A DNA stretch of 64,000 bases, taken from contig NZ_NSDM01000005.1 of NCBI RefSeq assembly GCF_030852425.1, positions 403,829 to 467,828 on the forward strand. The letters are read 5' to 3'. This DNA comes from Saccharothrix longispora. GTDB lineage: Bacteria; Actinomycetota; Actinomycetes; Mycobacteriales; Pseudonocardiaceae. A model generated the notes under the pieces. That model saw only the letters and a list, made by a program, of their open reading frames with translations, searched no databases and was not told the DNA's origin. Position 1 is the stretch's first letter. Every line of letters begins with the position of its first letter. Of the stretch, positions 27,129 through 36,755 are shown piece by piece. A program made the position numbers and the translations under genes.

Positions 27129-28877
27129 ATGCCGGACAACCACGCGTCCGCGGACCGGGTGGCCGAGGGCTGGGCCCCTCCCGCACCCCGCGACACGAGC
27201 AGTCCCCTCCGCTTCCTCGTCTGGCTCGCCCGCTCGCAGGCGCGGCGCGTCGCGGCGGGCGCGGCACTGGGCAGCTCCTGGATGGTCGGCCTGGCCGTGC
27301 CGCCGTGGGTGCTGTCCCGCGCGGTGGACGACGGCCTCGTCGCGGGCGACACCGCGGCCCTCGTGACGTGGTCGGTGGTGCTGTTCCCGGTGGGGGTGCT
27401 CAACGCCGTGCTGGCGATCTCCCGGCACCGCACCATGACGAAGATCCGCATGGACGCGTCGTTCCGCACGGTGCGCACGGTCGTGCGGCACACGGCCCGG
27501 TTGGGCTCCTCGCTGTCCCGCCGGGTCGGCACGGGCGAGGTGGTCACCATCGGCATCGCCGACGTGCAGACCGTCGCGCAGTCGATGACGGTGACGGGTC
27601 CTGGCTTCGGCGCGGTCGTGGCCTACGCGGCGGTCGCCGTGGTGCTGTTCACCATCTCGCCGCCGCTGGCCCTGGTGGTGCTCGCCGGCGTGCCGCTGCT
27701 GGCCGCCGGCGTCGGGCCGCTGCTGCGGCGCGTCGAGCGCACCGGCGGCGACTACCGCGTGCACCAGGGCCGGCTGACGACGCGGCTGGTGGACGTCCTG
27801 GGCGGGCTGCGCGTGCTCAACGGCCTGGGCGGCAAGGAGTTCGCGGCCGAGCGCTACGGGCGGCAGTCGCGGGAGCTGGTGGAGCGCGGCTACCGCGTCG
27901 GCGGCCCGGCGAGCTGGGTGACCGCGTTGGCGAGCGGGCTGCCCGCGCTGTTCCTGGCCGTGGTGGTGTGGTTGGCGGCGCGGATGACCGCGCGCGGCGA
28001 GATCACCATCGGCGACCTCGTGGCGGTGTACGGCTACGTCGCCGTGCTCGTCGTGCCGGTGTCGTTCTTCATCGAGGGCGGCGGCGACATCGCCCGCGCC
28101 CTGGTGGCCGCCCGCCGCATCACCGACCTGCTCAACCTGCGGCCCGAGCACGAGGGCGGCGACCGGGCCGCGGTGGACCTCCCTGCCGGCGGCGGACCGC
28201 TGACCGACCCCGCGTCCGGCGTCCTGGTGCGCCCCGGCCTGTTCACCGCGCTGGTGAGCGCGCGCCCCGAGGAGGCGATCGCGGTGGTGGAGAGGTTGGG
28301 CCGGCTCACCGGCACCGACGCGACGTGGTCCGACGTGCGGGTCGACGCGGTGTCGGTCGACCGGTTGCGGGAACGGTTGGTCGTCGCCGACAACGACGCC
28401 GAGCTGTTCGCGGGCACGGTGCGCGACACCGTCGCCGGTCGGCACGAGCCCGACGACGAGCGGGTGCGCGCGGCCGTGCGCACCGCCGTGGCGGAGGACG
28501 TCGTGGAAGCGCTGCCCGGCGACCTGGACGCGCCCGTCGCGTCCGGCGGCAGCACCCTCTCGGGCGGGCAGCGGCAGCGGCTGCGCCTGGCGCGCGCCGT
28601 CTACGCCGCGCCGGACGTGCTGCTGGCCGTGGAGCCGACCTCGGCGGTCGACGCGCACACCGAGGCCACCGTGGTCGACCGGCTGCGCGAGGCCAGGCGC
28701 GGGCTCACCACCGTGGTCACCACGACCTCGCCGCTGGTGCTCGACCGGGCCGACGAGGTGGTCTTCCTGGCCGACGGCCGCGCCGCCGCGTCCGGCGCGC
28801 ACCGGGAGCTGCTGCGCGACAACGCCGCCTACCGGGACCTGGTGTCCCGCGTGCAGGACGGGGAGGTGGGCAGGTGA
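27129..28877 (+). CDS. ABC exporter half-transporter with degenerate nucleotide-binding site
   Basis: The 582-residue protein has six predicted membrane helices (about residues 35-320) and an ATP-binding domain. The Walker A loop is lost (LVSARPEEAI in place of GxxGxGKS), Walker B reads VLLAVEPTSAVD (Asp replaced by Val), and the H-loop His is missing (TTTSPLV). The signature LSGGQRQRL is intact. It can therefore not hydrolyse ATP on its own and needs its partner, encoded by the next gene with a GTGA overlap at 28874-28877. Such asymmetric exporters move peptides, lipids or drugs. Confidence 0.9.
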   Translation: MPDNHASADRVAEGWAPPAPRDTSSPLRFLVWLARSQARRVAAGAALGSSWMVGLAVPPWVLSRAVDDGLVAGDTAALVTWSVVLFPVGVLNAVLAISRHRTMTKIRMDASFRTVRTVVRHTARLGSSLSRRVGTGEVVTIGIADVQTVAQSMTVTGPGFGAVVAYAAVAVVLFTISPPLALVVLAGVPLLAAGVGPLLRRVERTGGDYRVHQGRLTTRLVDVLGGLRVLNGLGGKEFAAERYGRQSRELVERGYRVGGPASWVTALASGLPALFLAVVVWLAARMTARGEITIGDLVAVYGYVAVLVVPVSFFIEGGGDIARALVAARRITDLLNLRPEHEGGDRAAVDLPAGGGPLTDPASGVLVRPGLFTALVSARPEEAIAVVERLGRLTGTDATWSDVRVDAVSVDRLRERLVVADNDAELFAGTVRDTVAGRHEPDDERVRAAVRTAVAEDVVEALPGDLDAPVASGGSTLSGGQRQRLRLARAVYAAPDVLLAVEPTSAVDAHTEATVVDRLREARRGLTTVVTTTSPLVLDRADEVVFLADGRAAASGAHRELLRDNAAYRDLVSRVQDGEVGR

Positions 28878-30676
28878 GCGCGACGCTGCCCGTGGCGGGC
28901 CCGGCCCGGGTCCGGGCCGCGGCGTGGGGCGACCTGCGCGCGGACCGGGCGGCCGTGGCCGGCCTGCTGCTGCTCAACGGCCTGGCCTCCGCGGCGGGCC
29001 TGGTCGGGCCGTGGCTGCTCGGCCGGATCGTCGACGCGGTCCGGGCGGGCTCCGGCGACGTGCTGGGCACCGTGGACCGCCTGGCGCTCGGCGTGCTGGT
29101 GTTCACCGTCGTGCAGACGTTGCTGGCGCGGTGGGCGCTCGCGGTGGGCTACCGGTTCGGCGAGCGCACGGCGGGCCGGGTCCGCGAGCGGTTCCTGGCG
29201 CGCACGCTCGCGTTGCCGCCGTCCGTCGCGGAGCACGTGCCGGCCGGCGAGCTGATCGCCCGCGGCAGCACGGACGCCTCGGTGGTGGCGACGACGCTGC
29301 GGCGGGCCGTGCCCGAGGTCCTGGTGGCCCTCGTCCAGGCGTTGTTCCTCATCGTCGCGGTGCTCGTGCTGGACCCGCTGCTCGGCCTGTGCGGACTGGT
29401 GTGCCTGCTCGGCGTGGGCGCGGCGCTGCGCTGGTACCTGCGCCGCGCCCGACCGGCCTACCTGACCGAGGCGGCGACCGGGGCGCGGCTGGCCGACGTC
29501 GTCACCAGCACCGCGAAGGGCGCCCGCACGATCGAGGCGCTCGCGCTGGAGGGCCGCCGCGCGGAGGCCGCGGACACCGCCGTCGCCGGCGCGCGGGCCG
29601 CCCGCCTGCGGACGCTGTGGCTGCGCACGGTGCTGTTCCCGTCGTTCGACGTCTCGTGCGCGCTGCCGGTCGTCGGAGTGCTGCTGGCGGGCGGGGCGCT
29701 GCACGCGAACGGCCTGGTCAGCGTCGGCGTGGTGGTCGCGGCCACGGTCTACCTCCGGCAGTTGGTGGGTCCGCTGGACACGCTGGTGGTGTGGGTGGAG
29801 CAGTTGCAGGGCGCGACGGCGTCCTACGCGCGGGTCGAAGGGCTGGCGGAAGTGCCGCGCGACGAGCCCGGCCCGGTGGCGGCTCCCGGGAACGACCGGA
29901 TCGAGGTGAGCGGCGTCCGCTACGCCTACGCGGGCGGCCGGGACGTGCTGCGCGGGGTGGACCTGGTGGTGCGGCCCGGCGAGCGGCTGGCCGTCGTCGG
30001 CACGTCCGGCGCCGGGAAGTCCACGCTGGCCCGCCTGCTGGCGGGCCTCGACCGGCCGCGCGCGGGGTCGGTGACCGTGGGCGGGACGCCGGTGGCGGAC
30101 CTGCCGCCGGACCGGCTGCGGGAGCAGGTGGTGCTGGTGACCCAGGACCACCACGTCTTCCACGACACGGTGCGCGACAACCTGCGAGTGGTGAAGCCGG
30201 GCGCCACCGACGAGGAGCTGCGCGCCGTGCTGGCGGCGGTGGGCGCGCGCTGGGTCGGGGACCTGCCGCAGGGCCTGGACACCGAGGTCGGCGCGGACAT
30301 CAGCCTCGACGGCGCGCGCGCCCAGCAGCTGTCGCTGGCGCGGGTCGTGCTGGCGGACCCGCACACGCTGATCCTGGACGAGGCCACGGCGCTGCTCGAC
30401 CCGACGACGGCGCGGGAGACGGAGCGGTCCTTGGGGGCGGTCCTGCGCGGGCGCACGGTCATCGCGATCGCACACCGGTTGCAGACCGCGCACGACGCCG
30501 ACCGCGTCGCGGTGCTGGAGGCGGGCGAGCTGGTCGAGCTGGGCACGCACGACGAGCTCGTCAGCGCGGGCGGTCCCTACGGACGGCTGTGGCGCTCGTG
30601 GCACGGCGGGCACGGGGAACCGGGCGGGCGGGACCCGGGAGGACGACCGGGCTCGCCCCGGCAGGGAGGTCGGTGA
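28874..30676 (+). CDS. ABC exporter half-transporter, catalytic partner
   Basis: The 600-residue protein starts at GTG 28874. Six membrane helices occupy about residues 25-320. The ATP-binding domain has an intact Walker A (GTSGAGKST), Walker B LILDEATALLD and H-loop IAHRL, but the signature is LDGARAQQ instead of LSGGQ. Thus it supplies the P-loop and the partner supplies the signature for one active site, and the second composite site should be dead. The C-terminal tail is Gly/Pro/Arg-rich. Export cargo unknown; no clear substrate gene lies beside the pair. Confidence 0.9.
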   Translation: MSATLPVAGPARVRAAAWGDLRADRAAVAGLLLLNGLASAAGLVGPWLLGRIVDAVRAGSGDVLGTVDRLALGVLVFTVVQTLLARWALAVGYRFGERTAGRVRERFLARTLALPPSVAEHVPAGELIARGSTDASVVATTLRRAVPEVLVALVQALFLIVAVLVLDPLLGLCGLVCLLGVGAALRWYLRRARPAYLTEAATGARLADVVTSTAKGARTIEALALEGRRAEAADTAVAGARAARLRTLWLRTVLFPSFDVSCALPVVGVLLAGGALHANGLVSVGVVVAATVYLRQLVGPLDTLVVWVEQLQGATASYARVEGLAEVPRDEPGPVAAPGNDRIEVSGVRYAYAGGRDVLRGVDLVVRPGERLAVVGTSGAGKSTLARLLAGLDRPRAGSVTVGGTPVADLPPDRLREQVVLVTQDHHVFHDTVRDNLRVVKPGATDEELRAVLAAVGARWVGDLPQGLDTEVGADISLDGARAQQLSLARVVLADPHTLILDEATALLDPTTARETERSLGAVLRGRTVIAIAHRLQTAHDADRVAVLEAGELVELGTHDELVSAGGPYGRLWRSWHGGHGEPGGRDPGGRPGSPRQGGR

Positions 30677-30999
30677 CGGGACGGAACGGGACGCGCCGAG
30701 GCCGCCGGAGCCCGAGCCGGTGCCGGGCGCGCACCTGGTGGAGACGCCCGCGCCGGACGAGCCGGCCCAGGGCCCGGGCCTCGAGTCCGCGGGCATCGAC
30801 CCGGTCACCACGATCGCTTGGTGGTCGACCTGGAGGCCCTGGAAGAACCGCGGCCGTTCCGGGCCGGCAAGTCGCTTCCCGAGCGGCCTCCGTCTCTTCC
30901 ACCCGTTCGGGCAAGAGGCGGCCCCTTCGCCCGCGACTACGGTTTCGCGCGTCGACGCCGCGTGTCGGCGAGTCCACGAGCACCGGATCGAGGTGGCGA

Positions 31000-31390
31000 C
31001 CTCACCCCTGCCGGCGATGAAGATGTGCCGACGGCTCCACGAGGGCTTCATGGGGCGACCGCTCGCCCCCGCCCAGGCCCAGGCCGTCGGACCGGCCGGT
31101 AAACCGCCGGCGACCGCGGTCCGCGAACGACTGGACTGGCTGCCGATCAGGCTGCCGGAACCGGCGAACCGGGAGTTCACCGCGTTCTCCACCGACCCCA
31201 CCGCCATGGCCCGCTCCTTCACGCGCGAGGTGGCCGAGTGGCTGGTCGACGAGGCCGGCCCGAACCCGTTCCAGAGCCCGGTGCCCATCCTGCTGACCAC
31301 CCGAAGCACCTCCTGGCCGTGGTCGACGTCATCCCGGGCCTGCTCGACCGGATGGGTGCGGCACCGGCGCAACCACCCACCTCGGCCTGA
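31000..31390 (+). pseudogene. Frameshifted gene of unknown family
   Basis: A natural-looking segment (MKMCRRLHEGFMGRPLAP; ERLDWLPIRLPEPANREF; SFTREVAEWLVDEAGPNPF) continues after a frame change at about 31290 as HPKHLLAVVDVIPGLLDRMG, ending at 31390. The bases upstream to 30700 hold more fragments (GIDPVTTIAWWSTW) in mixed frames. The family is not recognised. From 31391 to 31675 no gene is visible. Confidence 0.4.
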
Positions 31391-31675
31391 CGCCAAGCGC
31401 TCGAGCCACTCCACCCGAGGCTCAGGAGCACCCCGCCGCACTACGACCTCCCGTCACGCAAGCCGCCTCCCGCCCGGAGATGACCGCACTCGCCGATCCG
31501 GTGCACGACCTCCCCCCTGCTGACACCGGCCGCGAGACCCGCCCGTTCGACCCGGAGCGCGAACGCGGTGGTACTGCCCGGGCAGGTGACGCGTCCGGCA
31601 GGCAGTACCGCTCGCAGGGGGCGCTCCAGGCTTTCGCCGTCGCGGACGCGGCCCCCACCGACCGGGCGCGGCGGG

Positions 31676-32902
31676 TCAGGAGCGGTCGGCGAGCGGCCGC
31701 ACGAGGTGCCGCAGGTGGGTCTCCAGGTCCTCGGGCCGGTAGAGGTCGGGGTTGGCGTCCAGGTGGACGCGCAGGCCGTGCTGGTCCGGCTCGGGGTAGA
31801 TGATCACGGACAGGTCGGTGACCGGGCCGTTGTTCAGGTTCCGCTCCAGGACAGGGCTTCCCGCCAGGGCCATGTCGTACCCCCTGGCCCACACGTTGAC
31901 CTTCGGCCCCAGGAACGGCACGGCTCCCGAGGCGTCGCGCAGCAGGTCTTCCACCCGGCACCGCTGGTGCCGCAGGCAGGCGCGGAGTTCCCGGACGACC
32001 TGCGGGACCAGGTCGAGGGGTTCGGCGGTGGGCGGCACGGACAGGCGCACCGGTACCCGGTTGGCGAGCACGGCGGTGGCGCGCCGGGCGAGCGGGCCGA
32101 GCCGTCCGGTGACGGGGAGCTGGATGATCACCTCGGGAACTCCTGACCGCCGGGCCAGGTGGTGCGCGAGCAGGGCCGTCATGATCGCGGGCAGGCTCGC
32201 GCCGAGGGTCTTGGTCAGCGTCCGCACGTGGGGTGGCAGGTAGCAGCTGCGGCGCAGCGCTCTGCGGTAAGGCGGTGTCGGGACACGACCGGCGGCGTTC
32301 ACCGCCCGGTAGGGCTCGTCGAACCGCCTCAGCCAGTACTCCCGGTCGACGGCCGCCCGGGTGGATGCCTCGTAGCCGCTCTCGTCGGCCAGCACCTCGA
32401 CCAGGGAGGGGAAGCCCGGTGGCGGTGCGGGGTCCGGCGCGGCGTACAGCTCGGCGATCCGCCGTCCGATGAGGACGGACCCGTAGGCGTCCAGCACGAG
32501 GTGGTGCACCTTGCGGAACCAGAGGTGCCGGTCCGGCGCTACCCGGAACAGGGTCTCCTGGCACAGCGGGCCGTCGAACAGCGGCATCGGCCGAGCCAGC
32601 TCGGTCAGCATCGTGGTCTCGGCCGCCGCGTGCGGATCGGGTTCGGCGGTGACGTCGACGAGCGGCATCGGCCAGGTTCGCGGACGGGTCACGACCTGGC
32701 GCGGGCCGTCGTCGCCCGCCTCGAACCGCACCGCCAGCGTCTCGGCTTCGATCGCGGCGCGGTGGACCGCGTGGGCGAACCGGTCGTGGTCCAGCGGGCC
32801 CGCGATCTCCAGGTAGCCGCCCAGGTTCCACAGTGGAGAGGTGGGGTCGTCCTCCTGCATGGACCAGATCGCCCGCTGGGCCGCGGTGAGCCGGTGGGTC
32901 AC
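31676..32902 (-). CDS. Stand-alone NRPS-type condensation-domain protein
   Basis: The GTG at 32902 overlaps the P450 stop (GTGA), giving 408 residues. This is one complete condensation domain: a start typical of C domains (HRLTAAQRAIWSMQ), the active-site motif HHLVLDAYG (His133-His134, Asp138; Gly after Asp is Ala), the latch SLPAIMTALLAHHLARRSG and NRVPVRLSV. There is no adenylation or carrier domain. Such free C domains form esters or amides between acyl or aminoacyl carriers, or act as PapA-like acyltransferases. No NRPS is in the window, so partners must be elsewhere. Confidence 0.85.
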   Translation of the reverse strand: MTHRLTAAQRAIWSMQEDDPTSPLWNLGGYLEIAGPLDHDRFAHAVHRAAIEAETLAVRFEAGDDGPRQVVTRPRTWPMPLVDVTAEPDPHAAAETTMLTELARPMPLFDGPLCQETLFRVAPDRHLWFRKVHHLVLDAYGSVLIGRRIAELYAAPDPAPPPGFPSLVEVLADESGYEASTRAAVDREYWLRRFDEPYRAVNAAGRVPTPPYRRALRRSCYLPPHVRTLTKTLGASLPAIMTALLAHHLARRSGVPEVIIQLPVTGRLGPLARRATAVLANRVPVRLSVPPTAEPLDLVPQVVRELRACLRHQRCRVEDLLRDASGAVPFLGPKVNVWARGYDMALAGSPVLERNLNNGPVTDLSVIIYPEPDQHGLRVHLDANPDLYRPEDLETHLRHLVRPLADRS

Positions 32903-34116
32903 GACACCCTGACGGGAAGGGTTTCGAAGGCCCGGATGGTGAAGCCCGGACTGCGCCGCTGCGGCTCCCCGGCGAGCCGCAGCGCGGGAAAGCGGGCCAG
33001 GCGGGCGAAGGCCACCGCGGCCTCCATCCGCGCCAGCCGCGAGCCCAGGCAGTGGTGGATGCCCGTGCCGAAGCTCAACGACCGCACCCCCGGCCGGGTG
33101 ATGTCGAAGCGGTCGGGATCGGGGTAGCGGTCGGGGTCGCGGTGCGCCGAGCCGTAGACCAGGGCGACCACCGCTCCGATCGGAATCGGCACGCCCGCGA
33201 CGTCCAGCCGCTGACCGGCCACGCGGGAGTTCACCTGCACCGGGCTGTCCCAGCGCAGCACCTCCTCGACGGCCGCGTCGGCGCGTCCCGGCTCGGCGGC
33301 CAGCAGCCGGGTCTGCTCGGGATGGGTCGCGAGCGCGTGCGCTCCGTTGCCGAGCAGACCGACCGTCGTTTCGAACCCGGCGAGCAGCAGCCCGGCCAGC
33401 ATGCCGGCCAACCGGCGGTCCGGCAGCGTCCCGCCCGGACCGGTCAGCTCCGCGACGAGGTTGGACACCACGGCGCCGTCGGGCCGGCGCCTGCGCTCGG
33501 CGATCACGGCCAGGAAGTAGGTGATGAGCCGGTCGTGGCTGTCGACCATGCGCCGCTTCTGCCCACCGGTGAGCACGACCTCGAAGAAGAGGGAGAACTC
33601 CGCCACCATCTCGACCAGGTGCGGCAGGTCGGCCGACGGCAGGCCGAGGATCGCCGACATCACCATCATGGGCAGTCGTTCCAGGTGCGGCTGCAGATCC
33701 ACGACCGCGCCGTTCGCGCCCCGGCGGACCACCTCGGCCAGTTCCCGTTCGTACTGCCGCTCGACCACGGGACGGAGGCCGTCGACCACCGCGGGTGTGA
33801 AGTGCTGCTTCAGCACCTGGCGCGAGGCCGCGTGCGCGGGCGGGTTCCGGTACACCGGCCACTGGTCGATCGAGCGCAGGACCTGGTCCGGCCACCGCCC
33901 CAGGCGGCGCTCCTCGTGCAGGGCGCTGTCGATGACCAGCAGCCCTTGGTCGCGGTGCAGTGCCGCGCAGTCGGCGTAGCCGTTGACCAGGAACATGTTC
34001 AACGGCGTGAAGTGGTGCACCCGAGCGTCGCGGCGGAGCGCGCGGTAGACGGCGTAGGGGTCGGGACAGGAGCGCGGGGACAGCAACGAGCGGATGAGCC
34101 CCGCCGGTTCCGGCAC
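32899..34116 (-). CDS. Cytochrome P450
   Basis: From GTG 34116 the protein has 405 residues, the usual size for a soluble actinomycete P450. The I-helix oxygen motif is LLLAGFETT, the K-helix is EEVLRWDSP, and the haem loop is FGTGIHHCLGSRLAR. The gene starts 6 bases after the TAG of the secreted-protein gene and its stop overlaps the condensation-domain start, so all three are one translationally linked operon. P450s paired with condensation domains often act on carrier-bound amino acids. The true substrate is unknown. Confidence 0.9.
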   Translation of the reverse strand: MPEPAGLIRSLLSPRSCPDPYAVYRALRRDARVHHFTPLNMFLVNGYADCAALHRDQGLLVIDSALHEERRLGRWPDQVLRSIDQWPVYRNPPAHAASRQVLKQHFTPAVVDGLRPVVERQYERELAEVVRRGANGAVVDLQPHLERLPMMVMSAILGLPSADLPHLVEMVAEFSLFFEVVLTGGQKRRMVDSHDRLITYFLAVIAERRRRPDGAVVSNLVAELTGPGGTLPDRRLAGMLAGLLLAGFETTVGLLGNGAHALATHPEQTRLLAAEPGRADAAVEEVLRWDSPVQVNSRVAGQRLDVAGVPIPIGAVVALVYGSAHRDPDRYPDPDRFDITRPGVRSLSFGTGIHHCLGSRLARMEAAVAFARLARFPALRLAGEPQRRSPGFTIRAFETLPVRVS

Positions 34117-34121
34117 GGCGC

Positions 34122-34646
34122 CTACTGGATGACGACCGCGGAGCCGGAGCCGACAGCGTTCGGCACCCCGGGTTCGACCAGGCACGCCCCCGGGAGCGGG
34201 GGGACGATGACCGACTCGCCCGTGAAGGCGGCGCCCGCGTATCGGCCCTGCGAGATCGTCCCCTTGGTGATCGAGACCATCTGGTCGTCCGGGCGCACCG
34301 AGCGGTTGACGACGTAGTCGACGGTGCTCGTCTCCCCGACGGGCGCCCAGGTGATCTCGATGGTGCCCTCGGCATCGCCCGCGGTGCAGCTGAACGCGGG
34401 ACTGGTCGCGTGGAAGGTGAACGTGGCGCCGGTGATCCGGTCGTCGCCGACGCAGGGGCCCAGGTCGCCGCTGCCGGTGATCTCGGTCGGCCTGGGGGTC
34501 GTGGTCAACCCGGGGGTGAATTCGGATGAACCGCTGCCGGGCCCGCAGAACACGAGGGTGGGCAGAGCGGCCTGGGCCACCGGCGCGTGCGGCGAGAACG
34601 AGACGATGATGGCGGACAGTGACGACAGAACGGCGAATCGATGCAT
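34122..34646 (-). CDS. Secreted beta-rich protein of unknown function
   Basis: ATG 34646 is preceded by GGGGAGAAGG. The 174-residue product has a signal peptide (about residues 1-25, VAQA cleavage) followed by an all-beta domain with paired cysteines (LVFCGPGSGSSE, LGPCVGD, SFSCTAGDAEG-like AFSC, GACLVEPG). It resembles small exported proteins of actinomycetes annotated as hypothetical. It is the first gene of the operon with a P450 and a condensation domain, which is odd for a secreted protein and worth noting. Confidence 0.65.
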   Translation of the reverse strand: MHRFAVLSSLSAIIVSFSPHAPVAQAALPTLVFCGPGSGSSEFTPGLTTTPRPTEITGSGDLGPCVGDDRITGATFTFHATSPAFSCTAGDAEGTIEITWAPVGETSTVDYVVNRSVRPDDQMVSITKGTISQGRYAGAAFTGESVIVPPLPGACLVEPGVPNAVGSGSAVVIQ

Positions 34647-34760
34647 GCCTTCTCCCCTGCGCTGCCAACCAGGTCGTCGGTCCGTTCGCCAGCGTAGGGC
34701 TGGGTTCACCCGGCTGCACCGTCTGGATCGGATGACACGGACGCACGAACAGGCGACAAT

Positions 34761-35153
34761 TCAGGTCACTGTCGGTGACCAGTCGGTAGCGGTCCTGCCG
34801 GGTGACACGCACACCTCGTCGCCCTCGGCGTCGGCCGGCACCCGGAAGACGCGCCACCGCACCGCGGCGATGAACCGGTTGTTCCCGCACCCGCTGTCCG
34901 ACCGGTCCGACAACACCTCCGGCGACGACAGCGGTCGGGCGGCATCCCCGACGAGTGGCACCACACTGCCCGACCTGGCTGGATGGACATTCCGGCGGGC
35001 ACGGGGTTCGAGGCGGACGGTGTTGCCACCGGCGTACGGGTAGGCGGTGAGGTTCCTGCTGCTGTGGCCGTTGGCGAACCGCACGCCCAAGCTCGCCGTA
35101 CCGGACTGCGCCGCCTCGACGGTGAACCGGGGCGTACGCGCCCGCGGCGGCAT
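34761..35153 (-). pseudogene. Possible carbohydrate-binding-module-like remnant
   Basis: The segment FTVEAAQSGTASLGVRFANG and then SRNLTAYPYAGGNTV resembles the strand order of CBM35/CBM6 modules (pattern TYTL-VRYANG---RTLS-YVNG). The part after it is natural in composition (GCGNNRFIAAVRWRVF) but unmatched, and no signal peptide is found in frame. The surrounding region 34647-35463 has no other gene. Confidence 0.3.
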
Positions 35154-35463
35154 CGCCGTCGCAGAACCCGGTGGCGTGCAGCCGGACTGCCCCGACGCCC
35201 CCGGGTCCGGAGCCGACCCCGATAGGCAGGCCGGCGTTCACACCCCCGTCGACCAGGGTGCCGGCCGCGGCGAGGCGCAGGTGGGCGGCGCCGGCAGGCC
35301 GCCGTCGGTCCGGCGCGGGGCGTCCCAGCCGGACGTCGACGCGCTCCGGGACTGCGCGTCCGACAGGGGCAGACCCGGGTTCCAGGCGTTGTGCGACGCT
35401 GGTGCCGGTCGTGTCCGCCGTGGCGGTGCCGTTGCAGGCGGTGTCGTTGCGCGGGTTCCGCTC

Positions 35464-36255
35464 CTACCGCGAGCTCGTGGTGCCGATGACCACCGTGCAG
35501 CAGCAGTCCTCCGACACCTCCACCCGCGTCACCAGACCGTGGGTCGTCATCGCGGCGGCGGTGAGGGGCGCCTGGTGCTCGCTCGTCTCGACCAGCAGAT
35601 GACCACCGGGCGCGAGCCACTCCCCCGCACCGGCCGCGACGCGCCGATGCACGTCCACCCCGTCGGCACCTCCGTCGAGCGCCACCAGCGGCTCGTGGTC
35701 GCGTGCCTCGGGCGGCATCATCGCGATCTCGTCCGTGGGCACGTAAGGCGCGTTGACGACGAGGACGTCCACCTTGCCGCGCAACGTGTCCGGCAACGGC
35801 TCGTACAGGTCGCCCTCGTAGACCCGACCCCGCTCCGCGAGATTGCGGCGAGCGCAGGCGACCGCCGCGGGGTCGATGTCCGCCGCGTGCAGCTCCACCC
35901 CGCCGACGGCGGCCGCGACCGCGATACCCAGCGCACCGGCGCCACAGCAGAGGTCGACCACCACGGCACCGGGACGCGTCCGCTCGACCGCCTGCTCGAC
36001 CACGAACCGCGACCGCTGTCGCGGCACGAACACCCCGGCGTCGACGGAGATCCGGTGGCCGAGGAACTCGGCGTACCCCACGACGACCTCGAGCGGCTCG
36101 CCCTCGACCCGGCGCCGCACCAACTCGGCCAGCTCGCCGGGCGAGGTCGCGGCGTCGAGCAGCAACCGGGCCTCGTCCTCGGCGAAGACACAGCCCGCCG
36201 CGCGGAGTGCGGCCACGACGTCGGACTCGACCGGTGATGCGGGGAAGGCCGACAT
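35464..36255 (-). CDS. PrmC-related protein N5-glutamine methyltransferase
   Basis: ATG 36255 with GAAAGG upstream gives 263 residues. A helical N-terminus (about 1-65) with LEVVVGYAEFLG precedes a Rossmann methyltransferase domain with VVDLCCGAGALGIA. The catalytic motif reads NAPYVPT; most PrmC/HemK enzymes have NPPY. The same NAPY change is typical of an actinobacterial sub-family of PrmC-like proteins with unknown targets. It is probably not the release-factor enzyme itself. No operon partner is seen. Confidence 0.8.
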   Translation of the reverse strand: MSAFPASPVESDVVAALRAAGCVFAEDEARLLLDAATSPGELAELVRRRVEGEPLEVVVGYAEFLGHRISVDAGVFVPRQRSRFVVEQAVERTRPGAVVVDLCCGAGALGIAVAAAVGGVELHAADIDPAAVACARRNLAERGRVYEGDLYEPLPDTLRGKVDVLVVNAPYVPTDEIAMMPPEARDHEPLVALDGGADGVDVHRRVAAGAGEWLAPGGHLLVETSEHQAPLTAAAMTTHGLVTRVEVSEDCCCTVVIGTTSSR

Positions 36256-36539
36256 GGCGCCTTTCACGATGGGCTGACCCGAGCAACCGTACCAACCCAG
36301 CCCGCGCGACCTTCCTCTGCTTCCAGGCTGGGGGATGCGGTGCCGGTGCGCCGCGCACCAGCCTGCCGGAAGGCGTTCACCGGAGTCCAGCGGGCACCAC
36401 CTCGCCCGACATCCGGCGCACCCGCGTTTCGCCACGAGGCGGTAATCACCGCGCGCGACGAACAACGACGAAAAGGAGACCCACTGGGCGCGACGAAGTC
36501 GCACGGCGCACCGGTGCGGGCTCCTGAGGGCCGTTCACG

Positions 36540-36660
36540 CGCGGGGCCCGGCTCCCCCTGTCCGCGATCACCGTCGGTGACCTGCCGGAGCCCGAGGTGC
36601 CGGGCGGCTGGGTGCGGGTGCGTGCCGTGTCGCTCAACCGGTGTGGCCGCAGGCCCGCAG
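36540..36660 (+). pseudogene. N-terminal fragment of a zinc-type (MDR) alcohol dehydrogenase/quinone reductase
   Basis: The frame reads PLSAITVGDLPEPEVPGGWV and RVRAVSLNRCG, the characteristic first 40 residues of medium-chain dehydrogenases (family pattern VGDLPEPEPGPGEVLVRV-A-SLN--D). Everything after is missing. The rest of the 500-base gap (36256-36755) is without a gene. Confidence 0.5.
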
Positions 36661-36755
36661 CGACGTCACGTGGCGACGACCCGGGTCACACCGCGCCGAC
36701 GACACCGGGGGCTCGGCCGGGTGGGACGTCGAGTCGTCCCACCCGGCCGGTCGGC

